From Ophiura sarsii (taxonomy: Eukaryota > Echinodermata > Ophiuroidea > Amphilepidida > Ophiuridae), in the NCBI GenBank assembly GCA_035610835.1, contig CM069446.1, positions 74,881,062-74,945,061 on the forward strand: a stretch of 64,000 nucleotides of DNA. The letters are read 5' to 3'. The notes under the pieces are model-generated. The model was not told the DNA's origin, did no database searches, and saw only the letters and a list, made by a program, of their open reading frames with translations. A program made the translations under genes and the position numbers. Of this stretch, positions 43,781-56,132 are shown piece by piece. How positions within the stretch are numbered: the first letter of the stretch is position 1; each line of letters opens with the position of its first letter.

Positions 43781-46204
43781 TAAGAGTTTTAATTATAAGT
43801 ATGCCTCATATTTCAGACCCCAGGCCCAATCGGCCGCTACAATGTTAATTAGTAGCCCATTTCACTGTCATTTATAATTCGTAATCCCCAGAACATTCAT
43901 CATGATTGAGCAAAGCTTAGTTTTAGTATGAAATCCACACTTGAGTTAACACCAAGGCTTGTTATTCCCAAGCCATTCATGCCATAGAGCAAAGTTCTGT
44001 ATTAAATCCACATTTGACAGCATGGCATGTTATTCCATATAATTTCTCTTCCGGCACACATGATGCAATTTAGATTATTCAACACATTCGGATTTTGAAG
44101 TAGTTTGAGCCCTGGTCATGCTGGTTGAGCCATAAATAAGTTGTTATAATAAATGGGGCTCATCCTTTTCACATAGCTAAAGTATTTGACCGACATTCCG
44201 AGACATGACCCTATGGTTATGATGATGTGCCTCAGGATCAATGTACAACATATTATAATATAATGTTGGGCGATTAGTTTATATACCTGCCATTACCTGT
44301 TATCCTAGGCTAAGTGCATTTTATATCCAGTGCATTTTATATCCTTATAGCGAGTCACTATTTTTAGGCCTGTTCTGACTTTAATCGTCTATCATTTTAT
44401 GGTGGAGGTCATGATAGTCTGGGCCTTATATTAAAATACATGTCATGCATGTATGGATCATTTATTGATTGCCGCTATTCAACATTGTCATTTCAACACC
44501 TTGTTCAATTGCATAGGTTAACAATTTTAACTGGACTTCATTGCCTGTTTCGCTTTTTATAAAGCCATGTTTATAAAAAAATATATATATATAAAAAATA
44601 GTAGATTGTGTACAACAATCAGTAGGAAAACCTTTAACCAAAAAGGAAAATTAGTGCCAAACTAATTTGCACACGACTAATACAATGTATTATAATTATA
44701 CAATTATTCTCTAGCAGGTTCAGTTTAGCAATGCATTACTAATGATTTGGGTTTGTGCTTTTGTGTTGGACTTAAGTAAGTATATTATATTCTTGCCTGT
44801 TAGTCATCATTATTTATAATGAACCACTCGGCCCACCCTCTTTTAACTCACCAAGGGGTAGCAACTCGCTCTCAAATACCCAGCAACGACAATGCAACTA
44901 ACTACTCTTGCGAGTGTCAACTATTTTGTTCTACGGACAAAACTTTTCTTACCTTCGATATCACCATGATGTTCTCATATTTTCCTTCCCAATTAGTTTA
45001 CACATCGTTGCATGCATAACATATGGTGCGAATCTTGCTGGTCAATATCATGTGATGGCAACATAATTATTAATTTTAGAATAACTTTAATATAGGTAGC
45101 TATGCAATCAGTCTACCATACTTGGGCAACTTCGAGCGGAACAAGGGAACAGATAAACAAATATGATGCGTAAGATGAATGGGTCACTTCATAACTCTAA
45201 AAATGCTGTATCAGAGCTAATTAGTCTCTGGCAATATTATGCAAGGTATTTAATTATGCTGATGTTTTACATGATCATCTCTGTTACTTTGCTGTTAGTT
45301 TTCTAGCTACAATAGTTGTATTTCACCGCAGCTTCTCCCCGTGTGATATTATATTATTCATTTCGCTGTATTGGGCGGCAATACCGGACACAACTTCTAG
45401 GTACTGTGTATGTATAGGGATATCCTACATGAATATCTGGTACGTTTTATAGCTATAAGAGTTGTTGTTTTTCACACTGATTCTCTCCATATAATAGTAT
45501 ATTGTTCATTTTTTAATTGCAGTGCTTCACTAACACTCTGTATTGTGGAGTTTATACCGGACACACAACTTCATCAGTGAGGAGATGAATGGTCTACTTG
45601 AATGGCATAATCAGTCAATCCGCTACAAGTATCCTTATTAGGATGCCAAATTGGAAGACTGTATATTCCTGCATCCTTATATAGGCATGAAATGGTGTAT
45701 ACAACATGCACATGCATGGTCACGCTAAGATATGTATACCTCAGTTGTCTACTCATTTATTTAATGCATGCATATGTTATAGGAATGCTACATCAGTAGG
45801 ACATCTTATGCCAGTTGGCCCTGACTCTCTGAATAATTGTGTGAAACTCTTTATCCATTCATAGACTAGACCTAAAAGGGACAACCATGTCTATTGAAAT
45901 CCCATTGAAATGTTGTGTTGAGCTGATACTTTGTGCGTCTCACTCACACCTGTATAACTACAAACCATCTTGGACCAAGGGGTATAAGGTTTAGTTATTG
46001 GTTTCATTGTGAGTGATGGGTCCACCACCGCTACATTTATATGCCGTACACACATTCCTCATAAATGAGAAACACTCGGGCTGTGTACCCTGGTTATCTT
46101 CTTCCAATAACCTATTTAGGTCATGAATTGGTGCATAAAACATTTTTGCTGTTGTTGTGTTATAAATCTACTCCAAACCGTATACTGCTTAATTCTATTG
46201 CTCA
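43781..46204. other. Long intergenic stretch or possible intron, degenerate repeats only
   Basis: Two diverged direct copies of about 150 bp lie at 45290-45410 and 45440-45570 (sharing TTTTATAGCTA or TTCTAGCTA, then TATTATTCATTT or TATTGTTCATTT, then ATACCGGACAC). No coding feature is supported. Confidence 0.4.
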
Positions 46205-47150
46205 ACTTGTGAATGTGTTATACATGTATTTGATATGTCTTGGTGCTATACATGTAATGATATGCAAGGTTAACATGCTGAAAAGCATATGTTATACATG
46301 TAATTATCGTTAATGCAATGTAAACATGATGAAACTGTGATACGTGAAAATTATGTGAACATGTATAACTATAACTTATTATTCAGCATTAGCATGAATA
46401 CCTCTCGTATGTGTTTATAATGACCTTAAAATTAGAAAACTCTGAATAAACATGCTGAAAAGCATATGAAAATGTAATGAAAAGCAATGAAATGTAAAAT
46501 ATGTGAACATGTAATGAATGAAAAGCATATGAAAATGTGTTATACATGTAATTGATATAAAATGTAACCATGAAAAGTATATAGGTGAACATAAATGTAA
46601 ACATGCCGAAAAGCATATAAAAATGTGTAAACATGCGTAAAGCATATGATATACAATGATATGAAATGTAACCATGAAAATCATGTGAATGTAAACATGC
46701 TGAAAAGCAAATGAAAATGTGTAAACATGCTGAAAAGCAAATGACAATTTGCTTATATGATTTGCAATGTAAACAGGCTGAAAAACATGAAAATGATATG
46801 TAATGATATGCAATGAACATGATTGTAAACAGGCTGAAAAACATATGAAAACGTTATGTAATGATATGCAATGAACATGATTGTAAACATGCCAAAAATG
46901 CATATGAAAATGTATAAACTTGCTGAAAAGCATATGAAAATGTGCTATACATGATATACGATGTAATGTTATGCAATGATGTAAACATGATGAAAAGCAT
47001 ATGTGAATGTGTTATACATGTTTTTGATATGAAATGTTAACATGATGAAACTATGTAAAATGTGAAAAACTATGTGTTATACATGTAACGATATACAATG
47101 AAACTATGTGAATGGTGAAAGTTATGATAGTAATAAACAATAAAAGATAA
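46205..47150 (+). repeat. AT-rich degenerate minisatellite
   Basis: Many variants of GTAAACATGCTGAAAAGCAT, ATGAAAATGTG and TATACATGTAATGATATGCA recur without a fixed period. They create long minus-strand open frames rich in FSACLH-like words, which are a repeat artefact. It passes at 47200-47240 into A-rich sequence and at about 47260-47284 into a pure G-run. Confidence 0.8.
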
Positions 47151-47439
47151 AAAAACATGTATAACTATAACTGATAGTAATAAACAATAAAAGATAAAAA
47201 TAAAAATTTTAAAATTTTAAAAAAATAAAAAAATAAAAAAATTGCTCCAACACTCAAGGGGGGGGGGGGGGGGGGGGGGGGGGGCGTTTGTTTGGGCAAG
47301 TGTTCATATGAAAACTTGAATGGTGTATATTTAGAGTCGGCAATTTATGTGCTCACTCTATTATTGCCATTAATTAATTAAATTGATACAATTAATTATG
47401 CAGATTAGACAGATAGGACATTAAAATATTTACATATGT

Positions 47440-47740
47440 TATCTTCCAGGGCATCTCCTAGGGGTAGGGATTTCAGGTAGTTTCACAGAATCCTATCATA
47501 TGTTGAATATCATAAATTTGAGGTTCCAATATACAATGTGTTTTAGCATAATGTTATCTCTCCGAGCATCTCTCTAAGGGTAGGGATTGGTAATCTACAG
47601 ATCCCTGGAATCATGTGCTGAAAAAATGTATCTATGGCTCATCTAATATAATAATGGTCCTTAGTCAATTCATTAGTTCAACCATTGTGTCATCTTATGA
47701 GCATATCTCTCTTAGGTGTTTATACATTAGGTTTAGGTAA
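47440..47740 (+). repeat. Weak direct repeat, about 110-135 bp
   Basis: TGTTATCT(T/C)CC(A/G)(G)GCATCTC and AGGGGTAGGGATT-like segments occur at about 47437, 47550 and, more diverged, 47690. Non-coding. Confidence 0.45.
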
Positions 47741-47959
47741 TTTACTTTTCCAAAAAATTGATGGGTTGTTGATGAAGAGAACATGTCTGTTATCAATTTA
47801 AACAATTATATTTCCATGACATATTAATATTTTATTATGCAAATAAGCATCGTCAAATGGACGATCAGTTCAATCTAACTACATTGTATGATAAATGTAA
47901 TATCCAATGTATTATTAAGGTACTACTACATGTACTGAAATATCCTGAAGAAATTGAAA

Positions 47960-48435
47960 CTATGTTAAATGTAATTCTACAAATGAATGAGGTAATTGAA
48001 ATTACCAGTATAAATTGTAGTGATTCAACATGTGATGGCATAGTTGGTAATGAAAACTATGTTAAATTTAATTCTACAAATGAATGATGTAATTAAAATT
48101 ACCAGTATAAATTGTAGTGAATCCACATGTTGTGGCATAGTTGATAAATGAAAACTATGTTAATTTTAATTCTACAAATGAATGATGTAATTAAAATTAC
48201 CAGTATAAATTGTAGTGAATCCACATGTTGTTGCATAGTTGATAAATGAAAACTATGCTAATTTTAATTCTACAAATGAATGATGTAATTAAAATTACCA
48301 GTATAAATTGTAGTGAATCCACATTTGTGGCATAGTTGATAAATGAAAACTATGTTAATTTTAATTCTACAAATGAATTATGTAATTCAAATTACCAGTA
48401 TAAATTGTAGTGAATCTACATGTGGTGCATAGTTG
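47960..48435 (+). repeat. 97/98-bp tandem repeat, about five units
   Basis: ATTACCAGTATAAATTGTAG occurs at 48001, 48098, 48196, 48294 and 48391. Each unit also has TTAATTCTACAAATGAATGA and GAATCCACATG. A 76-codon frame runs from upstream into the first two units and is not credible as a gene. Confidence 0.9.
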
Positions 48436-48684
48436 GAATTGAAAAAGAGTGCCAATTTGGGTGCTCAGTAAAGGTTAATAAAACTCGATGTAGCCGATGA
48501 GCAATACCGTCAATTTTGTATCCTGTGTTTGTTATCCGTAAATAATAGCAAGTTTTGCACCAAAATGTTGAATTACTATGTACTTCAATAGGGTATAATA
48601 ATAAGCTACCTTTTATCATGTTTCTTTAAAAAGTCCAAGAGATAACTAAACGGCAGGTTGCGTAACTCTATCACCTTTTAAACC

Positions 48685-48798
48685 GGCGTTCCGCTAGCGG
48701 GGTCGGCCCCGGGCGCGATTTTCATTTTAACTTTTTTTTTGCTACGCGCACCCCCTCTTGAGGTAGATGGGCCCACGATCGCGAGTCTGAGACGCGGT
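48685..48798 (+). rRNA. Probable 28S rRNA fragment, part upstream of a transposon
   Basis: GC-rich sequence ending GCGAGTCTGAGACGCGGT lies against the left edge of an inserted element, on whose other side the 28S 3' end continues. This part probably belongs to the variable expansion region before the conserved 3' end, so I could not verify it by motif. The T-run and AT-rich middle suggest decay. Confidence 0.4.
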
Positions 48799-49928
48799 CA
48801 CTGTAAAAAGTGGTGTTAATATCTAAACGCTAAATTAGCCTATTTTTAACGTGTTTGGATAACACTTAATTAACACGTTGAAGTGTTAATAATTCTAGTT
48901 TTAACACGTTGTAGTGTTAATTTGTCAACGCTATTTTTAACGTGTATGGATAACACTTAATTAACATGTTGTAGTGTTAATAAATCTAGTTTTTAACACG
49001 TTGTGGTGTTAATTTGTCAACATCATTTTTAACGTGTTTGGATAACACTTAATTAACACGTTGAAGTGTTAAAAAAATAATAAGACATGTACACGCTATA
49101 ATTTGATAGACAACACTTTATTTAACTACAGGAATCCAGTTACACAACAATTTTTTTTAACACGTTGAAGTGTTAAAAAATAATAAGACATGTGTGTAAG
49201 CTTATAGGCTATTAATTTGTGTAAGCCTATTTAAATTTATCAACCGATCTTACACAAAAAATAAGAAAACAGAACAAAAACAAAGTAACCTTGCATTCCA
49301 TGATTCCGTGATAGCCTACAGTGACGACTAGTAGATAGTAAAATCCGCCGTGTTGCTTTTTGTACGGTTTAGCAAGGGGACAACCTACATTGTGTGGCAA
49401 ACGGTATAGTAAAATACACCACGCATTGTCGATTATTCCATGGCTAACCGTGTCACTATATCGGCAATTCTGAAGCGGTGTCATCGCGGTCAACAACAAT
49501 TTCTGGTTCTAAACCCCCGGTCTAAACCACTGCCAAAGTCTTGATTCCGAAAGCACTCAAAATCAGCTTTATTTTCATCACCAGAATTGTCTTACGAAGT
49601 ACGCAACAATAATTATGGCGTGGATGATTTTTGACGTAACAACACATCGGGTTTCCCGTATCACATTTCAAGGGTTTATTAACGCTTTTGCGTGTTAAAA
49701 GTTAACGAATTACTAGTTTTTATTAACGCCGTGTTAACATTTGCAAACCTTGCGACTTCTTTCTAAAATTTTAACACATTCACGCTATATTCACATTAGG
49801 CGTTGACGAAGACCATGTTAATAATAATTACGAAGGTCAGTATCACTAATTTTAACACCATCGTATTAAAAACTTGAGTGAATTAACACTACAACGCGTT
49901 GGAATATAGCGTTGATATTTACAGTGTG
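48799..49928. mobile_element. 1.13-kb inverted-repeat element inserted in the 28S fragment
   Basis: It begins CACTGTAAA and ends TTTACAGTGTG. GCGGT occurs on both sides (48794-48798 and 49929-49933), a possible 5-bp target duplication. The left third is an array of TTAACACGTTGAAGTGTTAA-like palindromes alternating with TTTTAACGTGTTTGGATAAC. Related palindromic motifs reappear near 49150 and 49690-49900. No transposase is evident, and the 90-residue minus-strand frame has no domain. Confidence 0.7.
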
Positions 49929-50107
49929 GCGGTAGCCCCGAACTGTTCACCGCTCTCACGCGGCATCAAGTCCGCCTTGGAGAGGAACGTCAACTCACTT
50001 GCAGACGACTTGGGTATGGATCGAGGTGTCGTGCCCAGTAGAGAAGTCTTTTCGCTGCGATCTGCTGAAACTAAGCCTTACAGTTCCGAGGGATTTGCCC
50101 GCAACTA
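49929..50107 (+). rRNA. 28S rRNA 3'-terminal fragment
   Basis: The run from GCAGACGACTTGGGTATGG through TTCGCTGCGATCTGCTGAAA to CCGAGGGATTTGCC follows the conserved animal 28S 3' end in order and spacing, as I remember it (GACGAC, GGGTCGGGGT-like, TCGCTGCGATCT, TGAAA, AGCC, GGGTTTG). No 18S, 5.8S or ITS sequence is recognised nearby, so it is a dispersed fragment and not a working rDNA unit. The short open frame across it is spurious. Confidence 0.8.
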
Positions 50108-50574
50108 GACGGGCGAATCTCGATCCGGATCTGAGCTGAAAAATCACTTGATCACACTATACCAATTAAAATTGTCTAAACTAAAGGATGTTCGAATAAC
50201 CTTCTAGCTACTGTGCGTGCTCCATGTAATCCAATTTCGCTGCACGAGGGAGGAAGAGTTGAGCTTGGCAATGTCACCAGGAACCGAGGATTTAGGAGCC
50301 GTTAAAAGCAAGATTTTCCTTTTCAGGGTATAAAACAGGCTTAATGACACGACACGATCAAGCAGAATGTGTCACATGTCGGGAATATGTGACCCATCAC
50401 ATCAAAATATACTCTTGTCGGATTTTCTAGTTTCTAGTTTTTAGTAAAATGTCTTGAAAAATATAAAGAAATTAAAAGGAAATGATAAACTTTAATTCAT
50501 CATCCTGTTTCATAAAGGGACATGAAGAGATATGTTAGAGAATGCGCCCTCAATTATGATAAAAACTAGGATTT
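50108..50574. other. Intergenic, no gene seen
   Basis: The first bases may be rDNA 3' spacer. Nothing else is supported. Confidence 0.35.
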
Positions 50575-50890
50575 GTATATTTTTACAATTGTAGGCCCTA
50601 TTACATGTATGAACTTACACCTATAAGGATTTAGAAATATCAACAAAACGTCGATTCAAATATGCTGGTAGAGCCGTAACCAGCATTTTACCGTAAACAG
50701 TGTCCCCCTGCAGCACACTTGATAAATAACGCGAATTTACATAGAGGGCTTTTTTAAAGAAAAGGTTCAATAAATAGCGATGGTATTGTTTTAATCAAAT
50801 TTTGCTGTGTTTTTGTGATTAGAAACAACAATTATGGTAATTTTTAATGTTCATCTTGAATTCTGAGGTAAATTAATTTAAAACAAAAAT
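50575..50890. repeat. Dispersed repeat, inverted relative to 24985-25200
   Basis: It has TACATGTATGAACTTACACCTATAAGG, then ATGCTGGTAGAGCC with AACCAGCATTTTA, then TAATTTTTAATGTTCATC and TTGAATTCTGAGG, which are the 24985-25200 blocks reversed. The internal palindrome is retained as GCTGGT to ACCAGC. Confidence 0.65.
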
Positions 50891-50899
50891 CTTCAACAT

Positions 50900-51100
50900 T
50901 ACTTTTCGCAAAATGTTTCAAGTATGTCAGAATTATTAAATATCATATTTTGAACCACACCATGAGAAATGCATTATAATAAGTACAAGCATGCCTAATA
51001 TTGGTTCAGTAATCCTTGAGATAAACCTTGGAAGTTGAGGAAGGTTTCTGACAAATCTGTTTTGTATATAATAAAACCAATAGCCGCGTGGAAAGTGTTC
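50900..51100 (+). repeat. Dispersed repeat, copy 4
   Basis: It shares CAAAATGTTTCAA, GAGAAATGCATTATAATAAG, ATTGGTTCAGTAATCCTTGAG, GGTTTCTGACAAATCTGTTT and AATAGCCGCGTGGAAAGTG with 30640-30880 and 37440-37745. Confidence 0.65.
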
Positions 51101-51551
51101 AAGCTAAATTTCAATTATGAGTAATCAATTTAAAGCACACGCAATCACTCTTATCGAATCCAGCACCGGCTGGCTAGAACCATTCGGTGAGTGCGCACCC
51201 TATAGTTTAGGCCTATTCTGGGAGGTATCTGAAGTAACTAAAGATCACTAGTCTTGAATCGAGGGCGCTGTTTATTGCGAGACTCAATGGATACTAATCG
51301 TCACCTAAAAACGTCCTAGCCAGGATTTCTTTCTCATAAAACTTGCCAGCCAGCTAGATTGTCTGGATGACTTAACAATCGTTTGCCAGACAGGAATTCA
51401 TTTTATAAGAAAAAAGAACCAGCCAGATTCGAAACATCAGAGGAGCAGATATTTGCCAGGAAACCTCGTTGAGTGCCCCTGATCATAGATTTATGCCCTG
51501 ATTGATACTACCATAATGTTTAATATATTGTTATTATGTTATGTTACTATG
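51101..51551. other. Intergenic, no gene seen
   Basis: Short CCAGCCAG and TGCCAG-like words recur at 51310-51480. No gene. Confidence 0.35.
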
Positions 51552-52695
51552 TAGGGAAATAATATGGGGCAACTGGTCCTATGGGGCAACTGGTCCGAAA
51601 TGAAGGATTTTGTAATTGTATGGGCATACTGCTTTCTTTTGAACAGTACAACTTATGTTAAAACTTGACATATATCCTTACCTTCTACATTCCAAAACAT
51701 TTGTAACTTTAGGGTATTTACACATGTGATATTCTCCAGATCTTTGAAGACACCTCCCTGAGTGACTTATTGAAAATTCACAGATTGTATGGGCGATTTA
51801 TGAAGATGGGTTTATGTTTAATGTACTTTATATGATTGATAGATATGCAACAGTAAATATATACATGCAATATAATAGTCATGTTAAGATGCTAAGTGCA
51901 TATTGCACTTTTTGTTGGGCGGCATTTTGGGTCTAATACCACTATTTCTGCTATTGAATGATTACAATATTATACGAAATTGCTTTAGAATTGTTTAAAG
52001 CCTCGGTATTATGAATGACATCTGTATTATATTTTGAATGGTGTCCGTAAAGATATTTGCAATGACAAAATATCATGATTTATGTATTTTATTCACTGCT
52101 TTTTGTGTATATTAACCGTTGGGTCATCATTGTCATATTGACTAACTTCCCCTGTAACAAGAAAAGCTGGCTAAATATCAAGATGGTTTATTATAAGTAC
52201 TAAATGATGATTATATAAAGTAAATAAAATCATTAAAGAAAGGGGTTATATACAAATGTATGGGGCATCTGAATATTACAACCATGTAACCATTTAACTA
52301 GGTTCATTACCGTTTTATCTAATAGTAATAAACGTGCAGTCGAAAATTTCGCTTGCTTTGTACACCATTAGTACTATTGCTATTTACACGTTTACCACGA
52401 AAACTGTATAAAACATGGGTTTCATGAGACATTGTATCCTTTTTACACGTTAAATAATATGGAATTGTGTTTGCAATAAAATACTGCCTAGCGTGTTGTC
52501 ATTCACTGATTTCTGTGTATTCTAACCGTTGGAACATATAGGACCAGTTGCCCCAACGATGGGGTAACTGGTCCGCGCCAAGTAAAGTTTTCAGTTAGTG
52601 ATACTTGGCCTTTGGTTTGGATATCTTTTAACATTGATTATATGTTATATGTAAACAGTTACATGGGTGATATTTTCATAGCAATTCCATACATA

Positions 52696-53789
52696 CAGGG
52701 TGTCCCAAAAGTCTATGCACGACTTTGAAGCTTTGTATGTCACAAAATATAAGTCGTATTGAATATATGAATACATATTTAGAAAGAGGAGATGTGGGAA
52801 ATAATTTTGATACCAAACATTGGAGTAACATCTGCTTGTAATGCCACCCTAGATGTAAAATATGTATTACTGCAAAAATGTAATTTTATACTTCGGAGGA
52901 ATAAAGTACATAAATCAATACCTATTGAGATTAACAAAAAGACGGGTAGAGTTGGTTACACGGAAGTGCTCCGTCAATTGTAATATTTAAAATTTTAAAT
53001 TACAGTGATCCCATCATAATAACAAACTATATTACACATAGTTTTCGTTTCTATAGTGAAATCTAGTTTAAATGTTTTCCATTTGTACAGAGACGTGTGC
53101 TTATGCAAAAACACAGACCTAAAAAATTGAATAACGTAACAGAAAAGTGAACACACACATCACACAGCGAATAGATCTCTTTGGACTTTTGGCTACTGCA
53201 TGTCTAATGATATCAATGTGACTTGTTGATCTACCAGTCTTTTTTCTACCACATCGAGATAAATCATGCACAGTTCCTGTGTTCAAAAATGTATCCACCA
53301 ACTTAAGAATGGATATTCTTCCTGGTGCGCGTTTCACTTTTAAATGTTTTCTGAACTTTTGTTGAGTAAGTTGAACTAAATTTGTTTCAGCGTAGAATCA
53401 TAAAATTTGTATTCGCTTATCTATGCTGTAAACCATCTTGAATGAAGACTTTTGCTGTGCAATGTTGTGTACTACGCCTATTTATGTTGTGAGTGACCGA
53501 GTTTGGTAATAACATTAATGTTGCAAGGCGCAACGTTGCTTTCATACCGTTAATTTATGCGCACCTGTTTTTAGCAACAATGTGTGGTATTTGGTATGGG
53601 TGGGTCTCACATGGCTAAAAACTTTCAACCAGTTTTATAATGTTGTGGGTTCACCAATAGGGTTGTTTTTGGTATCAAAATAATTTCCCAAATCTCATCT
53701 ATCAAAATATGGTTACATTTATACCATATGATTTATATTTTATGAGATATGACTCTTCAAAAACGTGCATAGACTTTTGGGACACCCTG
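52696..53789 (-). mobile_element. Tc1/mariner-like element nested in copy 2
   Basis: The ends CAGGGTGTCCCAAAAGTCTA and the exact complement TAGACTTTTGGGACACCCTG (53770-53789) are flanked by TA on both sides. The inverted repeat extends through TGCACG. Comparison with the uninterrupted relative at about 29480-29500 gives the empty site. At 1.09 kb with only a partial transposase frame, it is not autonomous. Confidence 0.88.
53119..53337 (-). pseudogene. Mariner-type transposase N-terminal HTH remnant
   Basis: The 72-residue minus-strand frame reads like the N-terminal DNA-binding region of mariner-type transposases: a helix followed by FLNTGTVHDLSRCGRKKTGR and then RHAVAKSPKRSIR. This corresponds to the usual F-x-x-T-G-S-V-x-D-x-x-R-x-G-R-x-x pattern and the following S-P-x-x-S-x-R segment. 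No DDE catalytic domain follows, so it is a remnant. Confidence 0.6.
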
Positions 53790-53860
53790 TAGTTACACGA
53801 GCTTTAATCTTTTATATCATGAATTATGCTTAACCGGACCAGTTGCCCCATCCTCCCCTA

Positions 53861-55326
53861 TACATGAATGAAAAATAAAAATAATGGTGAACAAAATTTT
53901 GGACAAATTTCAATATTGCGCACAATGCAATACGCACCGTAAATTAAAAAAATTTAAAAAAATCCCCACAACAAACGCTCGGCTGGAGCAGCATTAACAT
54001 GATTAAGCACTCTTTTCTATATATTACACGACAATGCATGCAGATAGTCAGCCTTACCTACATGATCAACACATTTATTATAGGCTACTCAAATATATGT
54101 TACTCTAATTTTTACCTTGATACACAAGTGGACAAAATATCAAATAGATAAATAAATTTGTTCGTAGAATATACCTTGAATTGTATTGTATTGATAATAA
54201 TAGAGCCTTTACTTTTATAAAAAGAGGAAAAAAGAAGAAAAGGAAGTCAAAATGCTAAACACCAGTGCATAACAACAGAGCTATCGGCTGCTTTGAGTTA
54301 CATAACAATTATGTCAATACTTACATGTAGACCCTCTGGTATAAAGAAAAAAACCTGGTAGCTAAAGGAGATGCCTTCTAATAGTCAATCTCTATTTGAA
54401 ATGTTGAGATAAAAAGTAATTAAAAGAATGCTGATAGACATACTTCTTGGTATATAACCTACATGTATACACTGACTATCGCACAATGTCTTACTTAATA
54501 AAAGAGTACATATACTAAAAGAGTACTATACACTAGTACTATGTACAAAAGAGCACTATATACTTTTAACACGGAAGTTTTATAAAGTGAAAATCATGAA
54601 TGATTCCTCAGAAAAGTGAATACTAATTATTGTTACAGGTCAGCAGTTTCCAAATACACTGATATACATGATATACGACTCGTATAATTTATAGGTCTAA
54701 ATAAAATTTGCATCAGTCATGGAAGGCAATCACACTGAATGGTACGATACGTCAGGTACGCGTGTCAATGCCAAATTTGTATTGTTTCCTGCTGATCCTG
54801 ATACCAAAGTTGAACTTCAACAATCATGACAATACCATTATGTATATGAGTCGCATTCCTATTTCCCTTACGTCGGCAAACAGTTGTACCTAACGGAAGG
54901 ATGCATTCGGGTGTTTGTTTTCGAATGTTTAAGGCCTACGCAATGGGCTGGTTATTAAACAGATGACAGCGCACTCTGATCAGTCAACCGGAATACATGT
55001 AAGACTATACGATGAACATGTCACATATGGCGATATTTACATTTTCTGTAACTCTGCCCGTGTTTTAGAGCTTTTTAGACGTATATAGTAACATTTCAGC
55101 CGACGTACTTTGATTATACTGCCGCCATTCTAAGGTGTTAAAGGTCAGTATCATTTTCAATACATATTTTCTGATTTTTTTTCTGATTTTTAGAAGTGTT
55201 CAAAAGAGGAAGAATTGAAGTTGATTGTATATTCAGTGGGATACCGTATGCGAGTCTTATACGATCGATATTGTGGTTACGGATTTGTGAAAGTCAATTC
55301 CCAGTGATGGTTATAGGCCTATAATA
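53861..55326. other. Intergenic, no gene seen
   Basis: AT-rich. Short frames have no domain or repeat support. Confidence 0.4.
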
Positions 55327-55768
55327 AACTGCTCACAAAAAGTATCGAAACACTTAGAAATGATCCAATATATAACGGCTCGAAAAGGTATGCATTAATC
55401 GAAGCAAATAATCAAGTGCATAATTTTGTTCTGCGTATTTTGACACCTCGATCGTTGAGATACGATGTTGCGGAGCGGAGTTATTGTCATTTTAATGATC
55501 GTGGGTACAGTTTCAAAAGTGACACTCATCCCTATTGAAAATCACGAATCTGATCATTCTATAGGATGATTGTCACTTTTGAAACTGGACCCACGACCAT
55601 TGAAATGACAATAACTCCGCTCCACAACATCGGATCTCATCGATCGAGGTGTCAAAATACGCAGAACAAAATTATGCACTTGGTTATTTGCTTCGATTAA
55701 TGCATACCCTTTCGAGCCGTTATATATTTGATTATTTCTAAGTGTTTCGATACTTTTTGTGAGCAGTT
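55327..55768. mobile_element. 442-bp foldback element
   Basis: The ends AACTGCTCACAAAAAGTATC and its complement GATACTTTTTGTGAGCAGTT are flanked by TA. Complementarity continues inward with few mismatches for about 200 bp on each side, leaving a central spacer of only about 40 bp around 55540. TA flanks and the ACAAAAAGT-type end fit a Tc1/mariner derivative. Transcripts would form a long double-stranded stem. Confidence 0.88.
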
Positions 55769-56132
55769 TATATACATGTATCTAATGATATAGGCCTGCA
55801 TGCTGAAAAAAATAAAGGTGCCAAAATGACTCGGACACGGTAAAAGTAACATGGATCTTTGGAGTGTCTAATTATTTGTTGACACCCTGTTGGGTGTCGC
55901 CTGATGAGAACCAATTTTACAAAATTCAATGGTGTTTTTTTTAGCCCGGTAGTTTGAGCTGGCCTTCCCCCCTGACCCCGGGAAATACGCTACTGAGTAG
56001 GCCTATAGGACGGATGATCACTCAACCCAAACCGATACCATTTTATAGTTTATACCATGCATTCGCAAACACGTTTCATGTGGCAGTTTAAGAAAACGGC
56101 CGGTATGTTCAGTCTTCCGTCAGAATTTTAAG
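55769..56132. other. Intergenic, no gene seen
   Basis: GACACCCTGTTGGGTGTC at about 55881 is a short palindrome. No gene. Confidence 0.4.

Larger units (their letters stand above)
51552..53860. mobile_element. Inverted-repeat element with GGGGCAACTGGTCCG motifs, copy 2
   Basis: It follows 27788-29572 from its left end (ATATGGGGCAACTGGTCC, here twice in a row) to its right end (AGTTGCCCCATCCTCCCCTA). It lacks about 0.7 kb in the middle and is interrupted by a mariner-like element at 52696-53789. Internal GACCAGTTGCCCCAACG and GGGGTAACTGGTCCG flank a short spacer at about 52543-52575. Confidence 0.8.

Noticed and set aside
46389..46933. Two overlapping minus-strand open frames of 151 and 172 codons
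   Set aside because: They lie in an AT-rich minisatellite whose words lack stops on that strand. The residues repeat (FSACLH, FICFSAC), with no domain or start context.
47960..48435. CRISPR-like regular repeats
   Set aside because: The units are contiguous 97/98-bp tandem repeats without unique spacers, in a eukaryotic context.
49899..50108. 69-codon open frame over the 28S fragment
   Set aside because: The sequence is explained by conserved rRNA. The frame is incidental.
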